Of a stretch of DNA of 64,000 nucleotides, positions 1 through 11,085 are shown in pieces. The notes beneath the pieces are model-generated. The model was given only the letters and a program-made list of their open reading frames with translations, made no database searches and was not told the DNA's origin. Position 1 is the stretch's first letter. Every line of letters begins with the position of its first letter. The position numbers were made by a program, and so were the translations under genes. Source of the DNA: Coniochaeta sp. PMI_546 (lineage: Eukaryota; Ascomycota; Sordariomycetes; Coniochaetales; Coniochaetaceae); assembly GCA_021432605.1 (NCBI GenBank), contig MU271149.1:186001-250000 (forward strand), in the 5' to 3' direction.

Positions 1-2006
1 GCTGAAGAGAGGCCACCTAAACGTATTGTAAAGCGGAGGGAAGCCTTATTCGACGCAGCAGACCTGAATCATTCTATGGTACCTAGGTAGGTAGTCTTAT
101 GCTTAGCTATGCGGCATACACTTACATATAGACTAAGGGGAGCGAAAGTTTGTGACGTCAGGCTTGAATGCAGGTGCACTTTGTGCACATGGGCCAAGTG
201 CATGACAAGGAGGTACCCGTTCTGAACCGTGGTAACATATGCGCGAAAGATGGGGACTGTTTCCACGGCCATGCGTCCACGTATGCGCGCAGGGCGCGGT
301 AGCGTACACGTATAGAAAAGACACCGACACAAGGTCGGTTTCATGTCATTGTTCTTGCTTGAGGTATCACCAAATTAGTGTGGTATAATCATCTTTGGTA
401 CCCCTTCAATACAAAATATCCACTGCTGGCTTCGTGCCAGTTTGTTGTCTCTTGTCCATCCAATGTCAGCACCAAAACAACATGACGAGGTCATCAGTAG
501 GGAAAAGTGAACGATCATGGATTTGCCTGCCATGGAATACGGCTTTAGTCTACTTCAACAAGTCAACGCCGGACGAACTGGGATACTGGTAACAGCCCTT
601 GGTGCCCAGAAAGCCTGACGCCTCGATCCTACACTACAGTGCAGTATATAATCACTGCCAAACCAGAGTTCGGATACCACACAGTTCATGACAAGGCTTG
701 ATCGGTTGACACCATTGATTGGTTCCTGTCGCAGAATTTGAGTACCCAGGCACGGTAGACAGAGCTTCAACACATGGGCAAAGGCCTGATATCTTTCATG
801 GCAGGCACCTTATGTATATGTCATCCATGCCGGCTTTGTAATCGAAGTGTGTTTCTCTCGAAGCAGGGAAGAACATGACGCTGGTACTTACACTACGTCA
901 TAGCCTGGAATTTATGGGGTTCCACCGCCCCGCCATGAAACGCGCAAAAGGCACGAGTGACGGAATGCTTTCTGCAGGCGCCCCCTCGATTGCCCCTCCA
1001 TCTGGGACCCCCAAGAGGAACATAAGGTACACGAAAACCCTGAAGTCTCAACGTCTCGACTCCCCTGGAATTTTTAGTTGCTGCGTACATTCCTAATCGA
1101 CATCTCCTAACACAAACTTGAACGAACAGTCACCAACTAGATACCCTTAACCTCAGACCTTTGGCTCGATTATTCAATCCTGTCTCTCTCCCGGGCTTCC
1201 ACTAGGATTCGGGACGCTCCTGCCACCTGCAACGCTTCACCGGCTCGAACCGCTCAATACCCGGTTTTTCCAAGTTTCCTCCAATAGACTGGGTTGTTCT
1301 TTTTCATTTCTCGTTTGCCTGCGCGGATCGATCAGCTGTCATCACTTGCACTGTGCCTATGATGAAAGCGATGATGACACCAGCCGCCTGAATAAATACC
1401 AAAACGGGAAATATCTCAGAAACAAACCCGACGTCGTCTGCAAGTCATTTCACCAGAAACCCAACTGCTGGAATTCTCCCTCCTCCTCTCAATCCGTCAG
1501 TCAAGGATCACTGGATTTTCTGCAGCTCTTCCACAACCTTTTTCGACGTATAGCTGTGCCTTGGTTCTGAAACTGCAGCCACAGTGACCTAATCCCCACC
1601 GATTACATATCATCCCTGCGATCCCCAACTAAAGGTAGCCCACTGGTCCCCGCGTCAACACCACCGACTCCCATCCTCCACCTCGACCGTCTCAACGTCA
1701 CTGTTGTCTGGAAATATCCTGCACAAGCACGGCTTGATCACTTGTCTGCGCCTGAACTCGACCTAACTTGGGATACCTCAGAGCGTCACAACGACTGTAT
1801 CTGATACAAAGTCTCATAACTTCTGGACTACTAGCGACATAGGGTTTGGCATTGCAAGCCACCCACTTGTGTGTCACCACAAGACTCGATATCGCCGGTT
1901 CAGAGTCGCTGCTGTTTCAGACAATCACTGCAGCCCTTCCTATCTCCGAGTTCAAGACCTTCATGTTCATCGCGGAACTCCAATTTTCACATTAAGCTCC
2001 GTCAAA
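1..2006. other. Intergenic / 5' leader of kinase gene
   Basis: No gene is recognised here. Open frames are short (under 95 codons), overlap on both strands and show no family motif. From about 1130 to 2000 the plus strand becomes pyrimidine-rich, which is common for promoter and long 5' leader sequence of fungal regulatory genes. I infer that part of it is the leader of the Srk1-type kinase that starts at 2007. Confidence 0.4.
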
Positions 2007-4468
2007 ATGTCGACGATACAAAATCTGAAGAACTTCATCCGTCATGGTACGTGCTAAATTCCGGACACTGACTGGCATTAGCAGTCCAGATCCTCTCGGT
2101 TACACCCAGTTCTTCACCGTCAGAGTACGAAACTGACATAGCACTGGTGAACAGGAAAGCAAGCGCGGGTTGCCAACGACCCTCCTCCTCGCTCCGCAGC
2201 TCAACAACACCAACCACTCCAAAGTAACCCGGCACCAGCCATGTCTGAGCCCGCTTTCGGAGATGTCTCTGCAAAGCAGCAGTATGCCCACGATGCTTAC
2301 TCCGTGGCAGGTGGCGACGCCCACAACCGCGTCGCCCAGGCGGGCAATGTGGCCGCTCACCACGCCGAGGCCGACCAGTCGATCTCCAAAGCAAAGAGCA
2401 AGCGTATAGACGATAGCAACATCGCCAAGCTGGTTGCCGAGGAGAATGCCACTAAGAATAAGTTTCCCAGATACCCGGGCCTCGAGAGGTGGGAGCTCGT
2501 CGAAAAGATGGGCGACGGTGCCTTCAGCAACGTCTACCGTGCTCGCGACTTGGAAGGTAATGCCGGCGAGGTTGCCATCAAAGTCGTCCGCAAATACGAA
2601 ATGAACAACATGCAGGTATGTGCTATTCCGGGGAACTAATCATGGCCCGTATTCGCCAACCCCGTTTCCTTCATGGCGCCATCTCCTCCTCTCTTCGCTT
2701 GTGTCTTCCTTTTTTTCTGGTTCCTTTTACCAACCTCAGGGGACGTTTTAGGGCAATAAGCATCTACATCCGGATTTCAAGCCAAAGGTTCCAAAAGCTG
2801 CAGAGGTGCGAAATTATCTTTCTTAACTGTCTCTCTTTGCACGTTCGCACTGGCCACGGCACCGCCTTTCGGTGCACGCATGCCAGAACCAGTCAGTCTC
2901 CTGCCAGCTGTGCAAGTGCTCTGGACAGGAGAGTGAACTCAACAACTAGTGGCGGCTGAAGCTTGGTGACTAACACGGCGGGCACAGCGAGCAAACATAT
3001 TGAAGGAGGTGCAAATTATGCGGCAGCTTGACCACCCCAATATCATCAAGTTGGTTGACTTCTCCGAATCGCGTCAATACTACTACATCATCCTCGAGCT
3101 TGCCCAAGGCGGTGAGCTTTTTCACCAAATCGTGCGGTTGACTTACTTCAGCGAGGACCTCTCGCGGCACGTCATCACACAGGTGGCAGAGGCTTTGGAA
3201 TATCTGCATGAGGAGAAGGGCGTTGTTCATCGGTATGTCTTCAGCAGTCTCTCCTCATCATCCGTCAACTCAATCCCCCAGAGCATGTCGGAAGGAGCCA
3301 TGCGTCAGAACAGACTTGCACTGTTGCTGGGACATGAACTCTTTGCCTCACGTCTTCACCGCTCAAATGTCCAAACAATCTCCGTGACTAACACACTTAC
3401 AGAGATATCAAACCTGAGAATATTCTCTTCAACCCGATACCGTTCATGCCGTCAAAGACGCCAAAGCCGAAGCAGGCTGGGGACGAGGACAAGGTCGATG
3501 AGGGAGAGTTCGTTAAAGGGGTTGGCGCCGGCGGCATCGGTCAGATCAAGATTGCGGACTTCGGTCTGTCAAAGATCGTGTGGGACAACCAGACCATGAC
3601 CCCCTGCGGCACTGTCGGTTACACGGCACCCGAAATCGTCAAGGATGAGCGGTACTCGAAGTCAGTCGATATGTGGGCTCTAGGATGCGTGCTGTACACG
3701 CTCTTGTGCGGCTTCCCGCCGTTCTACGACGAGAGCATCGAGGTTCTCACGGAGAAGGTAGCGAAAGGGCAATACACCTTCCTATCGCCGTGGTGGGACG
3801 ACATCAGCAAGTCTGCGCAAGATCTCATCTCACATCTCCTGACGGTCGATCCCGAGAAGCGGTACACCATTCGAGAGTTCCTCGCCCACCCCTGGATCCG
3901 CGCCTCGGGTCCTACGCCAAGGGAGGAGAAGAAGGCTGTTGGGCCGGACGGTATGCTCCGCGCCTTTGATGCAACCAAATTTGTCGACGGCGAGAAGCGC
4001 TACGATTTCCGCTCACCGGGTGCCGTCAACCTCCGCGAGGTCTTCGACGTCGGCTATGCTGTCCACAGACAGGAGGAGGAGGGCAAGCGCCGAGCACAGG
4101 TCGGCGCCAAGGCGGCCGGCGCGCCATCACGGCTGGCAGAGCTCAACGAAGAGTCAGATGAGGAAATGACGGACGAGTACTCCCACCAGCCGGCCGCGCA
4201 GCATGGCACCCAAGGGATCGAGCAGGGTATGCGGAATGCACGTATCGCCGACCAAGGCGAGCAACGCGGCCGCGAACGGGAGAGGAGGCATCGTGAAGCC
4301 GCCGAAGCCGAACAACGTGGTTATGGCCAGCATTCTGCGACTGTGACTGCCGCGGCAAGACAGCAAGTGCGCGAGCGTAACAAGCAGAAGGGCGCATTTG
4401 AACTTAATCTGGACGGGGCTACCTTGCTGGGTCGTCGTGGCGTGAAGCCAGCTGCCCGAGTGGCATAG
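2007..4468 (+). CDS. srk1: Srk1/Rck2-type MAPK-activated CaMK-group Ser/Thr kinase
   Basis: Stress-signalling serine/threonine kinase of the fungal Srk1/Rck1/Rck2 group, which acts downstream of the Hog1/Sty1 MAP kinase. Proposed exons are 2007-2046, 2155-2615, 2988-3232 and 3403-4468 (603 aa). The first exon encodes MSTIQNLKNFIRHG, the start I recall for this family, and the splice to GKQAR keeps frame; the later ATG at 2241 is internal. Visible motifs in order are the Gly loop (GDGAFSNVY), VAIK, HRDIKPENILF, an insert of about 35 residues, DFGLSK and the APE motif (TAPEIV). The catalytic core is therefore complete. A charged Arg/Glu/Gln-rich tail follows and ends with FELNLDGATLLGRRG, recalled as conserved in the family. 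Intron 2 is unusually long (372 bp). The family is certain; the exact ortholog name is inferred. Confidence 0.93.
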
Positions 4469-4777
4469 AGTGCAACTCGGGTGCAGCATGGTGAAGACAC
4501 GACGAAGTCTGGGGCATCGCAGGGTAAGCGAGACAGCACAATGTCTGAGCAGATTGATGGACACCACTCGCCTGTGCTGACGTCGACGACGCCTCTTGAA
4601 CCGCCGCCGCCCAGTGCTATCATCAGCAGGGCCACTGCAGCCGTCGTCGATGTTGGCACTATCTTGCCTGACGCGACTACAGAAGACGAGTATGACGATG
4701 ACGTGAACAGGGCTGAGGCAGCACTCAAAACCATGAGATTGGGTGATCCTGCCGCCACGGAGAGTGAGCCCTCTTGA
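4469..4777 (+). other. In-frame open frame directly after the kinase stop
   Basis: After the TAG at 4466-4468 the same reading frame stays open for about 100 codons to a TGA at 4775-4777. The virtual peptide is acidic and serine/proline-rich, with EDEYDDDVNRAEAALKTMR, and resembles coding rather than random sequence. It may be 3' UTR, a read-through extension, or a second terminal exon joined by splicing. I cannot tell which from sequence alone. Confidence 0.3.
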
Positions 4778-5680
4778 TATCGAGGATGACGACGCAGGAA
4801 GTAGGAGATGCGCAGACTTTTCTACGAAGCGAGATGAGAGTGTGGTATTAGTACTCATGTTATGTTGCATTGCTCTTATGTCTCTACTTGATCACTTTTT
4901 TCTTTGATTCGGTACGGTAAAGGGGCGGAAATTGGGCGTGTTCCGAACCAACATTGCTCGCTGGTCGTTTTTTTTTTTGGTCATTGCACACAGCACTTCG
5001 TTTCTCACCGGGGTTTTTCGCTTGCACTGGTCTCTGGTGGAACGGGAGACGAGGGCATCAAGCGAGAAACATTCTTGAACATATACATCCATGGGCAGGG
5101 AGTTAAAGGTTCGACTATTAGGTAGACTTATTACCGCATCCCTCACTTATTCAGATCTTGGCCTCTTGTATCTCTGTGGACTGTCTAGACGGTGTTGTGA
5201 CTAGGTATTCTGGTGGTCTATCTGCTGTGAACTCGTCCCGACTTGTCTGGAATGGTTGGTGTCGCAACCCTAGTCGTCAGCCGCGGTGCTGGCGGTGTCT
5301 GCATGGTAGTCATTACAGCTCTGCATCACTCACTATTGCAACAGTAGCCCGATCATTGTTGGCGCAGAACCGCATTCGGTCGACTTCGAGGAGTTGCTTA
5401 TCTGCATCGCACTGTCTCTGCCCTCTCTCTGGGTGGCTACAAAGTGATACCAGTCTAACAAAAACCCCAAGGAAGGTCGACATTCGCTTTCGAGGGAGAA
5501 ACCTGATAATATGTCCTGCATCGGGCACCGGCATCACCTCTTCACTGCGTATGGCGTCCCTGAGGACGGGAGGAAATCCTGCATTTGCGATGTATTGGTT
5601 CCGAGTGGAATTCTAGCCCCATGTGAGACAAGTCCACGACGAGGCCTCGTAGTACATATAATCGCATCTGCGTCATGCTA
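4778..5680. other. Intergenic, no gene recognised
   Basis: This contains the probable 3' UTR of the kinase and noncoding sequence with a 10-T run near 4969. A 152-codon plus-strand frame (5158-5616) and minus-strand frames at 5313-5537 have no recognisable family or consistent composition, so I leave them unannotated. Confidence 0.4.
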
Positions 5681-5714
5681 GCCTACCAATGGATCGCTTG
5701 AGGCAGCACAGCGC

Positions 5715-5908
5715 GCTTCACATATTCCCCATCTTCCGCGGAGGAACCCTAAAAGCAAACAGGCGGTCGATCTCCTCAAACGTCTTGCCCCTGTGCTCCG
5801 GAACGTACAAGTAGCTGCCAAAACGGTGCCAGCCAGCGCCAGGGCGCCGAAGACGAAACCGACCTTGCCCAGCATCTGGCTGTGGAAGGACATCGGATAC
5901 CAGGGCAT
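5715..5908 (-). pseudogene. Relic C-terminus of an MFS sugar transporter
   Basis: The minus strand encodes the typical last ~60 residues of a fungal hexose/sugar transporter (MFS 2.A.1.1). The first block is MLGKVGFVFGALALAGT (end of the last membrane helix). In a different frame it continues as SYLYVPEHRGKTFEEIDRLF and a short basic tail ending at a TGA near 5753. The PE.RGKT.EEID box is diagnostic of the family. The two blocks are in different frames and no upstream transporter sequence is present; the DNA just beyond is open on the opposite strand instead. It is therefore a truncated, frameshifted remnant of a host transporter gene, probably left by a rearrangement. Confidence 0.7.
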
Positions 5909-5935
5909 GGTGCACCTCGACCGGGAGAGCGCCTA

Positions 5936-6316
5936 CCATGCGGCTGGTGGGGGACTTTGTCGAGAAGAAGAAGCGCCTGGGGCTCGACTTCTGGGCCGTA
6001 GCGGACGAGAGCGCGGTGGACGATGAGGTGTACGGGCCGTTCATCCGCGGGCTGCGCGGGATGGTGCCGGGACCCGGTGCGGCGGCGCAAGTACCCGAAC
6101 ACGTGGAGTTTTGACCGGCAGGTGGAACGCGTCGTGAGGGAGTGTCTTGTCCGCGAGTACCTCGGGTGGGAGATGGCGGAGCTCTTCGCCGGCAAGACGG
6201 AGGCGGAGCTCGAGGAGCTTGCTGGCAGCTTTGCGCTGGAACGGTGCGTGACTAGGGACAGGCTGAACGAGCTGTTGAGGGCGGATGCTGAGTCGACTGG
6301 GGACGAGAGACTTTGA
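5936..6316 (+). pseudogene. Possible frameshifted gene fragment, family unknown
   Basis: The plus strand shows two consecutive coding-like stretches in different frames. The first (5938 to about 6114) begins MRLVGDFVEKKKRLGLDFW. The second (about 6080-6316) contains QVERVVRECLVREYLGWEMA and an amphipathic, Glu/Leu-rich helix, then a TGA. Codon third positions are GC-rich, as in the window's real genes. No intron with good signals joins the two frames, so I favour a decayed fragment next to the transporter relic. I do not recognise the family. Confidence 0.35.
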
Positions 6317-6792
6317 GTGTGGAACGGCGTGTTAGTAAGAGGACCGTTTGCTACATGGACTGGAGGATGGTCTAGGCTACTGTGAAGAATGATTGAGGAG
6401 GATGTGGCCGAGGCGTGAGCCAGAAGTTAACTTGTACTGTAACGAAGTCCTTTCCAAACTGTCGCTGTCGTGCCCTACTTCCCGGTGAGGCTAGAGACGA
6501 AGGCAGTGCGCGACTTAGCAAAAACATCTAAAGGCATGTACTTGGTCAGAATTTTGGTGGTTTGAAGATGTTGCATTCGTCACCATAACAATGATCCGCA
6601 AGGAGCATACTCATTGTCAAGCATGCCTGCTCCAACATGGGGCTTGTCTTTACACTTGGTCTAGATACGTGTGCTCAAGGGGAATCAACACTATGCCCAT
6701 ATGCAGAAAAGGTCAACATGATTGCAGCATTCACCGGACCCGAGGCTGAATCACCTAGCACGGTAACCCAGGTAGCAGAGCGGCATATCATA
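6317..6792. other. Intergenic, no gene recognised
   Basis: This is the downstream flank of the GH32 gene on the minus strand and of the relic on the plus strand. I see no coding, repeat or RNA signal. Confidence 0.4.
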
Positions 6793-8526
6793 TCATACAT
6801 CAGGTAGCTTGAAACCAGCCTCGTACACATCCCTCTTCGCGCCCCCAGTCACATTCCCGGCGACCGTCCCATTGGCATCCTCGTACTGCACCCACGCACT
6901 CTTGAGTCCCCAAACTGCGACACTGACGTTCGTCCCCTTTGGCAGATCAGCAGCGGCCAAGCTCAACAACGTCAGCGGTTGCGTAGGGTAGAACAGAAAG
7001 GTGCCCGCATGCACTCCGCTGTCGACGAAGACCTCGTAGACGGACCGGTCTATGACCCCCTGGAACCGCCACGTGCCCGCCGTAGCGTTCCAGACATCCG
7101 CCGTGCTAAACTTGTCGGTGAAAAACACGTTGTCGAAGCCCCGTACCAATCCCCGGTCCACGAAGAAGGGCTGGTCGCCGCCAAAGTAGAAGCCAGACCT
7201 GACCGTCTCGCCGGAGACGGGGGACGAGAACGACAGGCTGAATATCGAAGAGCCAGATATCAGCGAGGCGTTAAGACCAGTGACATTGACGTCGATGTAG
7301 ACCGCGTTGGACTCGACCGTCGAATAGTCGACCGCCAAGCTACCGTTGCCATCCCACGTTCTCTCCACCAACACCGTGTCAAGCACCGGCGAGACATCCA
7401 CAAGCTCATCGACCAAAACCCACCCAATCCTCGTAGCATTGGTCAGATAACTCCTCCTCGGCAGCGTCATGGCACTCCTCCACCCCTCCGCCTGCCCAGT
7501 CGGCACGACCTGCGCATACTGCCAATTGCTCACCCACCCGATACTGACCGCATCCCTCCCCTCCAGCCCGGAGAAGAACTGCGCCGCGTAGTTATCCTTG
7601 CCGAAATCCGTCAGCCTTGTGGCCGCGTCGAACGTCTCGAAATGCGTCCCGTTGAACCGGCCGGGGAAGTACTGCGTCGCCGACCCGCCCAGCGGCGCCC
7701 CGGGCTGCACGGAGATGGCCATGACGTACGCCTCCTCGCCCGCGATGACGGCCCCGCCCACGCCGTCGCGGACGGGCACCTGCACCAGGTTCGGGCACTC
7801 GTACTGCGCACCTAACAAACCGTGGTGGGAGAAGTTGCTCGCGTGCGTCCACGCCTTGAGGTCCGGGCTGGTGTAGACGCCCACCACGAACTCCTGCGCG
7901 TAGGCGATGACAGCCACCCACCCCCCGGTCGGGGCGTGCCAGAAGACCTTTGGGTCGCGGAACTGGCTGCTCGAGCTGTCGATGACGGGATTTCCATCGT
8001 AGTACTGGAAGGAGTAGCCCCCGTCCAGGGAGTAGGCGATGGCCTGCGTCTGCGGGCCCGCGGAGCCGTCGGCGAAGTACCTCGCCAGGGTGAACATGGC
8101 CACCACCCCGTCCGTCTGGTTGGGGAGGAAGAAGCCCGAGGTGTTGTTCCGGTCCACCACGGCGCTGCCGGAGAAGACGTAGACGGTCTCCTCGGGCGGG
8201 AACAGGGCGATGGGCTGGTTGACCCAGTGGTAGAGGTCGGTGCTCGTGGCGTGGCCCCAGTGCTGGTTCCCCGCCGCGGTGCCGGTGGGGTTGTACTGGT
8301 AGTACAGGTGCCAGACGCCCGCGGCGTCGACGAACATGCCGTTGGGGTCGTTCATGAAGCCCCGGGGAGGGGAGAAGTGCACCTGCGGGCGCAGGGCGCC
8401 GGTGTACATGCCCGCCACCGGGGTGCCGGTTGGGACGGAGGGGTTGACGTAGGTGCTCACGCTCTGGGCGGCGATGAAACCGCCCATGGCGAGGCAGGAT
8501 CCGAGGAGCAGGTTGGATGTCAGCAT
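6793..8526 (-). CDS. Secreted GH32 beta-fructofuranosidase (invertase/exo-inulinase type)
   Basis: Intronless gene for a 577-residue extracellular fructosidase that releases fructose from sucrose, inulin or levan. I chose the ATG at 8526 because the protein then begins with a clean signal peptide ([20 protein letters not shown]); the frame stays open 25 codons upstream to 8601 without such a start. GH32 landmarks are in order: FMNDPNG (nucleophile Asp near 60), FRDP (transition-state Asp near 191) and YECP (acid/base Glu near 243). The C-terminal part is the usual beta-sandwich module with an [14 protein letters not shown] pair. Many N-x-S/T sites fit secretion. Motifs alone do not separate invertase from exo-inulinase. 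Confidence 0.93.
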   Translation of the reverse strand: MLTSNLLLGSCLAMGGFIAAQSVSTYVNPSVPTGTPVAGMYTGALRPQVHFSPPRGFMNDPNGMFVDAAGVWHLYYQYNPTGTAAGNQHWGHATSTDLYHWVNQPIALFPPEETVYVFSGSAVVDRNNTSGFFLPNQTDGVVAMFTLARYFADGSAGPQTQAIAYSLDGGYSFQYYDGNPVIDSSSSQFRDPKVFWHAPTGGWVAVIAYAQEFVVGVYTSPDLKAWTHASNFSHHGLLGAQYECPNLVQVPVRDGVGGAVIAGEEAYVMAISVQPGAPLGGSATQYFPGRFNGTHFETFDAATRLTDFGKDNYAAQFFSGLEGRDAVSIGWVSNWQYAQVVPTGQAEGWRSAMTLPRRSYLTNATRIGWVLVDELVDVSPVLDTVLVERTWDGNGSLAVDYSTVESNAVYIDVNVTGLNASLISGSSIFSLSFSSPVSGETVRSGFYFGGDQPFFVDRGLVRGFDNVFFTDKFSTADVWNATAGTWRFQGVIDRSVYEVFVDSGVHAGTFLFYPTQPLTLLSLAAADLPKGTNVSVAVWGLKSAWVQYEDANGTVAGNVTGGAKRDVYEAGFKLPDV

Positions 8527-8931
8527 GGCGCCGGTGTTGGGGTGGGTTGCTGTTGGGATGAGGACGGCCGCGGGACACGAGTGAAGGGCGCTGACGGTCA
8601 TGATATCCTTCTTCTACTTGTCGCAACCCCAGGATCTGACCCCAGATCTGACAACGACAGACGTCATCATGGTTGAAGAATGAGTACTAGGTCTAGTAAT
8701 CAATTACGCCTCACGCCGTGTCAAGGTTGTATTCCCCAACTGACATTGGCGGTACAGCGACGGTACAGCGACAGTTCAGCGACAATTATGGCGACAATTG
8801 GGGAGAGCGGCCCGCCGTAGTTGGAGAAATCTTGATGCTGGTCTGGGGTAAAGTGGTACCCCGGATCGAAGCTAGCTCTACAGGGATCGGCTTGCAGCAT
8901 CAGGATCTTGAAATGGGGACTGAAAATGTCC
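8527..8931. other. Intergenic with short tandem repeat
   Basis: This is the upstream region of the GH32 gene on the minus strand. Around 8750-8796 there is an imperfect tandem array of an 11-12 bp unit (cggtacagcga, twice nearly exact, then two diverged copies ending in cga). Nothing else is recognised. Confidence 0.4.
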
Positions 8932-9744
8932 TTATGACCCTCCCGCTTCTTCCTCCAACTCGACCCACGATTCGGGATTGGAAACCAGATCGTCCAATAG
9001 GACAAATTCAAAGCCGCTCTGCTCGGCGAACTCGGCCCAGGACTCGAACGCGTCCTCCGGGACGAAGAAGTCGCCAGTCTCCTCGTCCCATCCCGCCTCG
9101 GGCGCCGCCTTGCCCTTGCCCTTCCTCCGCGCAACCTGGCGGATGCGATAAGCCGGCTCCTCATGTACGATGTCGCCGAGTCTCAAGTCCTCCGGACTCG
9201 GCTCGAACTGGTCATACAGTAGCCCCCTCCGCCGCAGATCCTCCAGCTCCTTCTCCTCGCTGTCCGGCGACAGCACCCGGACACCGTGCTGGAGGCCGAA
9301 GACAACCTTGTCTGACGGCAGTGGCACCCGCGAGTCCGCTGCCAGGTCGCGTCCCTCTTCGATCGGATCGTTCGGGGCCCAAGAAGGCCGCGACTTCGCG
9401 CTCTTCCTCGGCGACCCCGGAGACGAGGGCCTGAACGGGACTGGCTGCTGCTTGGTGACCTGATTGAGGTCGTCTTTGATGTCTATCCGGCGATGTTCCA
9501 TCTTCTCGGAAGGTTCCGACGTCGCGACGTGATACGCACGGTAGCGATTCCAGGCGTGATGAGGGCAGTCGCAGTAGGCGCCACGGCCTGATGCCCATAC
9601 GTTGCCGATGTGCAGACAGCAAGTCCTTTCCGGACGGTATACCTTGTATCCGTTGTCCAGCTGCATGCGGACGATGTATCCGTTCTTGGTCTTGTCATGC
9701 CTCATCCAGGCCTTGGGCTTGGTGGTTCTTTTCGGATCCGACAT
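8932..9744 (-). CDS. Hypothetical protein with Cys/His cluster
   Basis: A single open frame of 270 codons from the ATG at 9744; an alternative ATG at 9789 adds 15 residues. I do not recognise the family. The N-terminal third holds a compact Cys/His-containing block (CCLHIGNVWASGRGAYCDCP followed by HHAW), which could bind zinc. The middle is Ser/Pro/Lys-rich and probably disordered. The C-terminal third is acidic, with a basic KGKGK patch and a Trp/Glu-rich end. No signal peptide or membrane segment is visible. Codon use matches neighbouring genes, so it is probably a real protein of the fungal-specific kind. Confidence 0.6.
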   Translation of the reverse strand: MSDPKRTTKPKAWMRHDKTKNGYIVRMQLDNGYKVYRPERTCCLHIGNVWASGRGAYCDCPHHAWNRYRAYHVATSEPSEKMEHRRIDIKDDLNQVTKQQPVPFRPSSPGSPRKSAKSRPSWAPNDPIEEGRDLAADSRVPLPSDKVVFGLQHGVRVLSPDSEEKELEDLRRRGLLYDQFEPSPEDLRLGDIVHEEPAYRIRQVARRKGKGKAAPEAGWDEETGDFFVPEDAFESWAEFAEQSGFEFVLLDDLVSNPESWVELEEEAGGS

Positions 9745-11085
9745 GTTGCTCTGTGGCTCTTGGTTGAAGCTGCTGCGAATGGCGGGCATCCAACGTATGA
9801 TATGATCTTTCTGCTGAGTCGAGACGTGGCTTTGAAGGTCTTGACGGTAATATGCTACGAACTGTTGCTCCGGATGTTCATTTTCACCATTCTCTGACCC
9901 TCTAAATGTACTTCGAGGCGAGTGTCAGAGCTGTTGGAGTCATCTTGAGGTGAGTCATGCCGAGCCAGCACGGCAATTCAGGATCACCTGGTTGGCCTCC
10001 AGAACTTGGCAACCCGCCGTGCCATTGCGAGGACTACGATTGGATAATCTCAGTCTGAGTCAGTACAGTGCTGAATCCCAATGCATTGCCAATCCAGTCC
10101 GAGAGCTCGATACAGAATGGCCTGCGTTGAGGAGCAAAACAAGTTGGTGGGTGTGTGAACCGTAGGTAGGGAAGACGCGGGGTTGCATGGTGACCATCCA
10201 TGGAGAGGTGAGACAGACACCCCAGTTGACTTACACCGGAGGTGAAAGTGCAGTTCTTAAACCCATACCCATACCCATATCGATGGAAGTAACCGAAGAA
10301 CGACATAATACTGACACATGAGCACGCAAACAAACGTATGGGGAACCCCACAGATAAGGAAAGCAGAAAATACAGTCATTGTTTGTCGCATTGGCCAATG
10401 GAAGAAGGTCCTGGTCCACCTATGGCTCGTCTGCTGGCATGAAGTTCTGCATGAGATGACAAGATGCAGGCCACTGGAAGCAGATTAGCCTCTTGGCCCA
10501 CTGCAGCACCGTCCAACGGTCGAGGTGAAGCCCACGAAGCCGAAGCGGTGAGCCACCCGCCTCTGACAGGAAAGAGATCGTCTAGTGTTCTCCAGAATGC
10601 CGGAAGCTCCTACCGAGAAGAGCCAGACCCCCGGTATGTCGTCTGGATTCTGTCATTCCACGTCGAAGCTGCAGGAAATGCTAGTACTGTTTCGGTGATG
10701 GCAAAGCACATCTCGAAGTCTCTGAACTCCATGCGGACCGACCCGGCAAGTCGAAGCGCTAGATTCCGGGTGGCCGAGGGCTCTAGGGACCAGACACTTT
10801 TTTTTACGGCCGGTGCCATGTGGGTGCCGCCACGCAACCCGACGTCGAATCATCTTCGCATCTCCTCGACCGATAGCATGCAATTGATTCCGAGCCCGGC
10901 GGCGGTGGACGTTGGCAAAAGTGGAGTTGAAACCCTGATGGATAGCCGCATACCCTACAGATGAACCCCCCCGCGGGCCCTCCTGCCGACTCCCCTCTCA
11001 TCACCTTGACATTGTTTCTGTCGCTTCAGCGGGATTGAGCCGGGACAGAGGTTGCTCATGCTCTCTACTCGTTTCACTGATCAGG
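9745..11085. other. Intergenic, no convincing gene
   Basis: This is the upstream flank shared by the hypothetical gene (minus) and the MFS transporter (plus). A 166-codon frame at 10464-10964 lacks any recognisable domain and competes with minus-strand frames of similar size, so it is not called. A short (cccata)n-like stretch lies near 10260-10280. Confidence 0.35.

Noticed and set aside
7592-8626. 344-codon minus frame overlapping GH32
   Set aside because: It is an Arg/Pro/His-rich shadow in the wrong frame of the same gene.
7822-8676. 284-codon plus-strand frame opposite the GH32 gene
   Set aside because: It is an antisense shadow of a GC-rich gene, has Val/Gly/Arg-rich composition, and the GH32 motifs are on the other strand.
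10464-10964. 166-codon plus frame as a gene
   Set aside because: It has no domain, no leader signals, poor composition and competing frames on the other strand.
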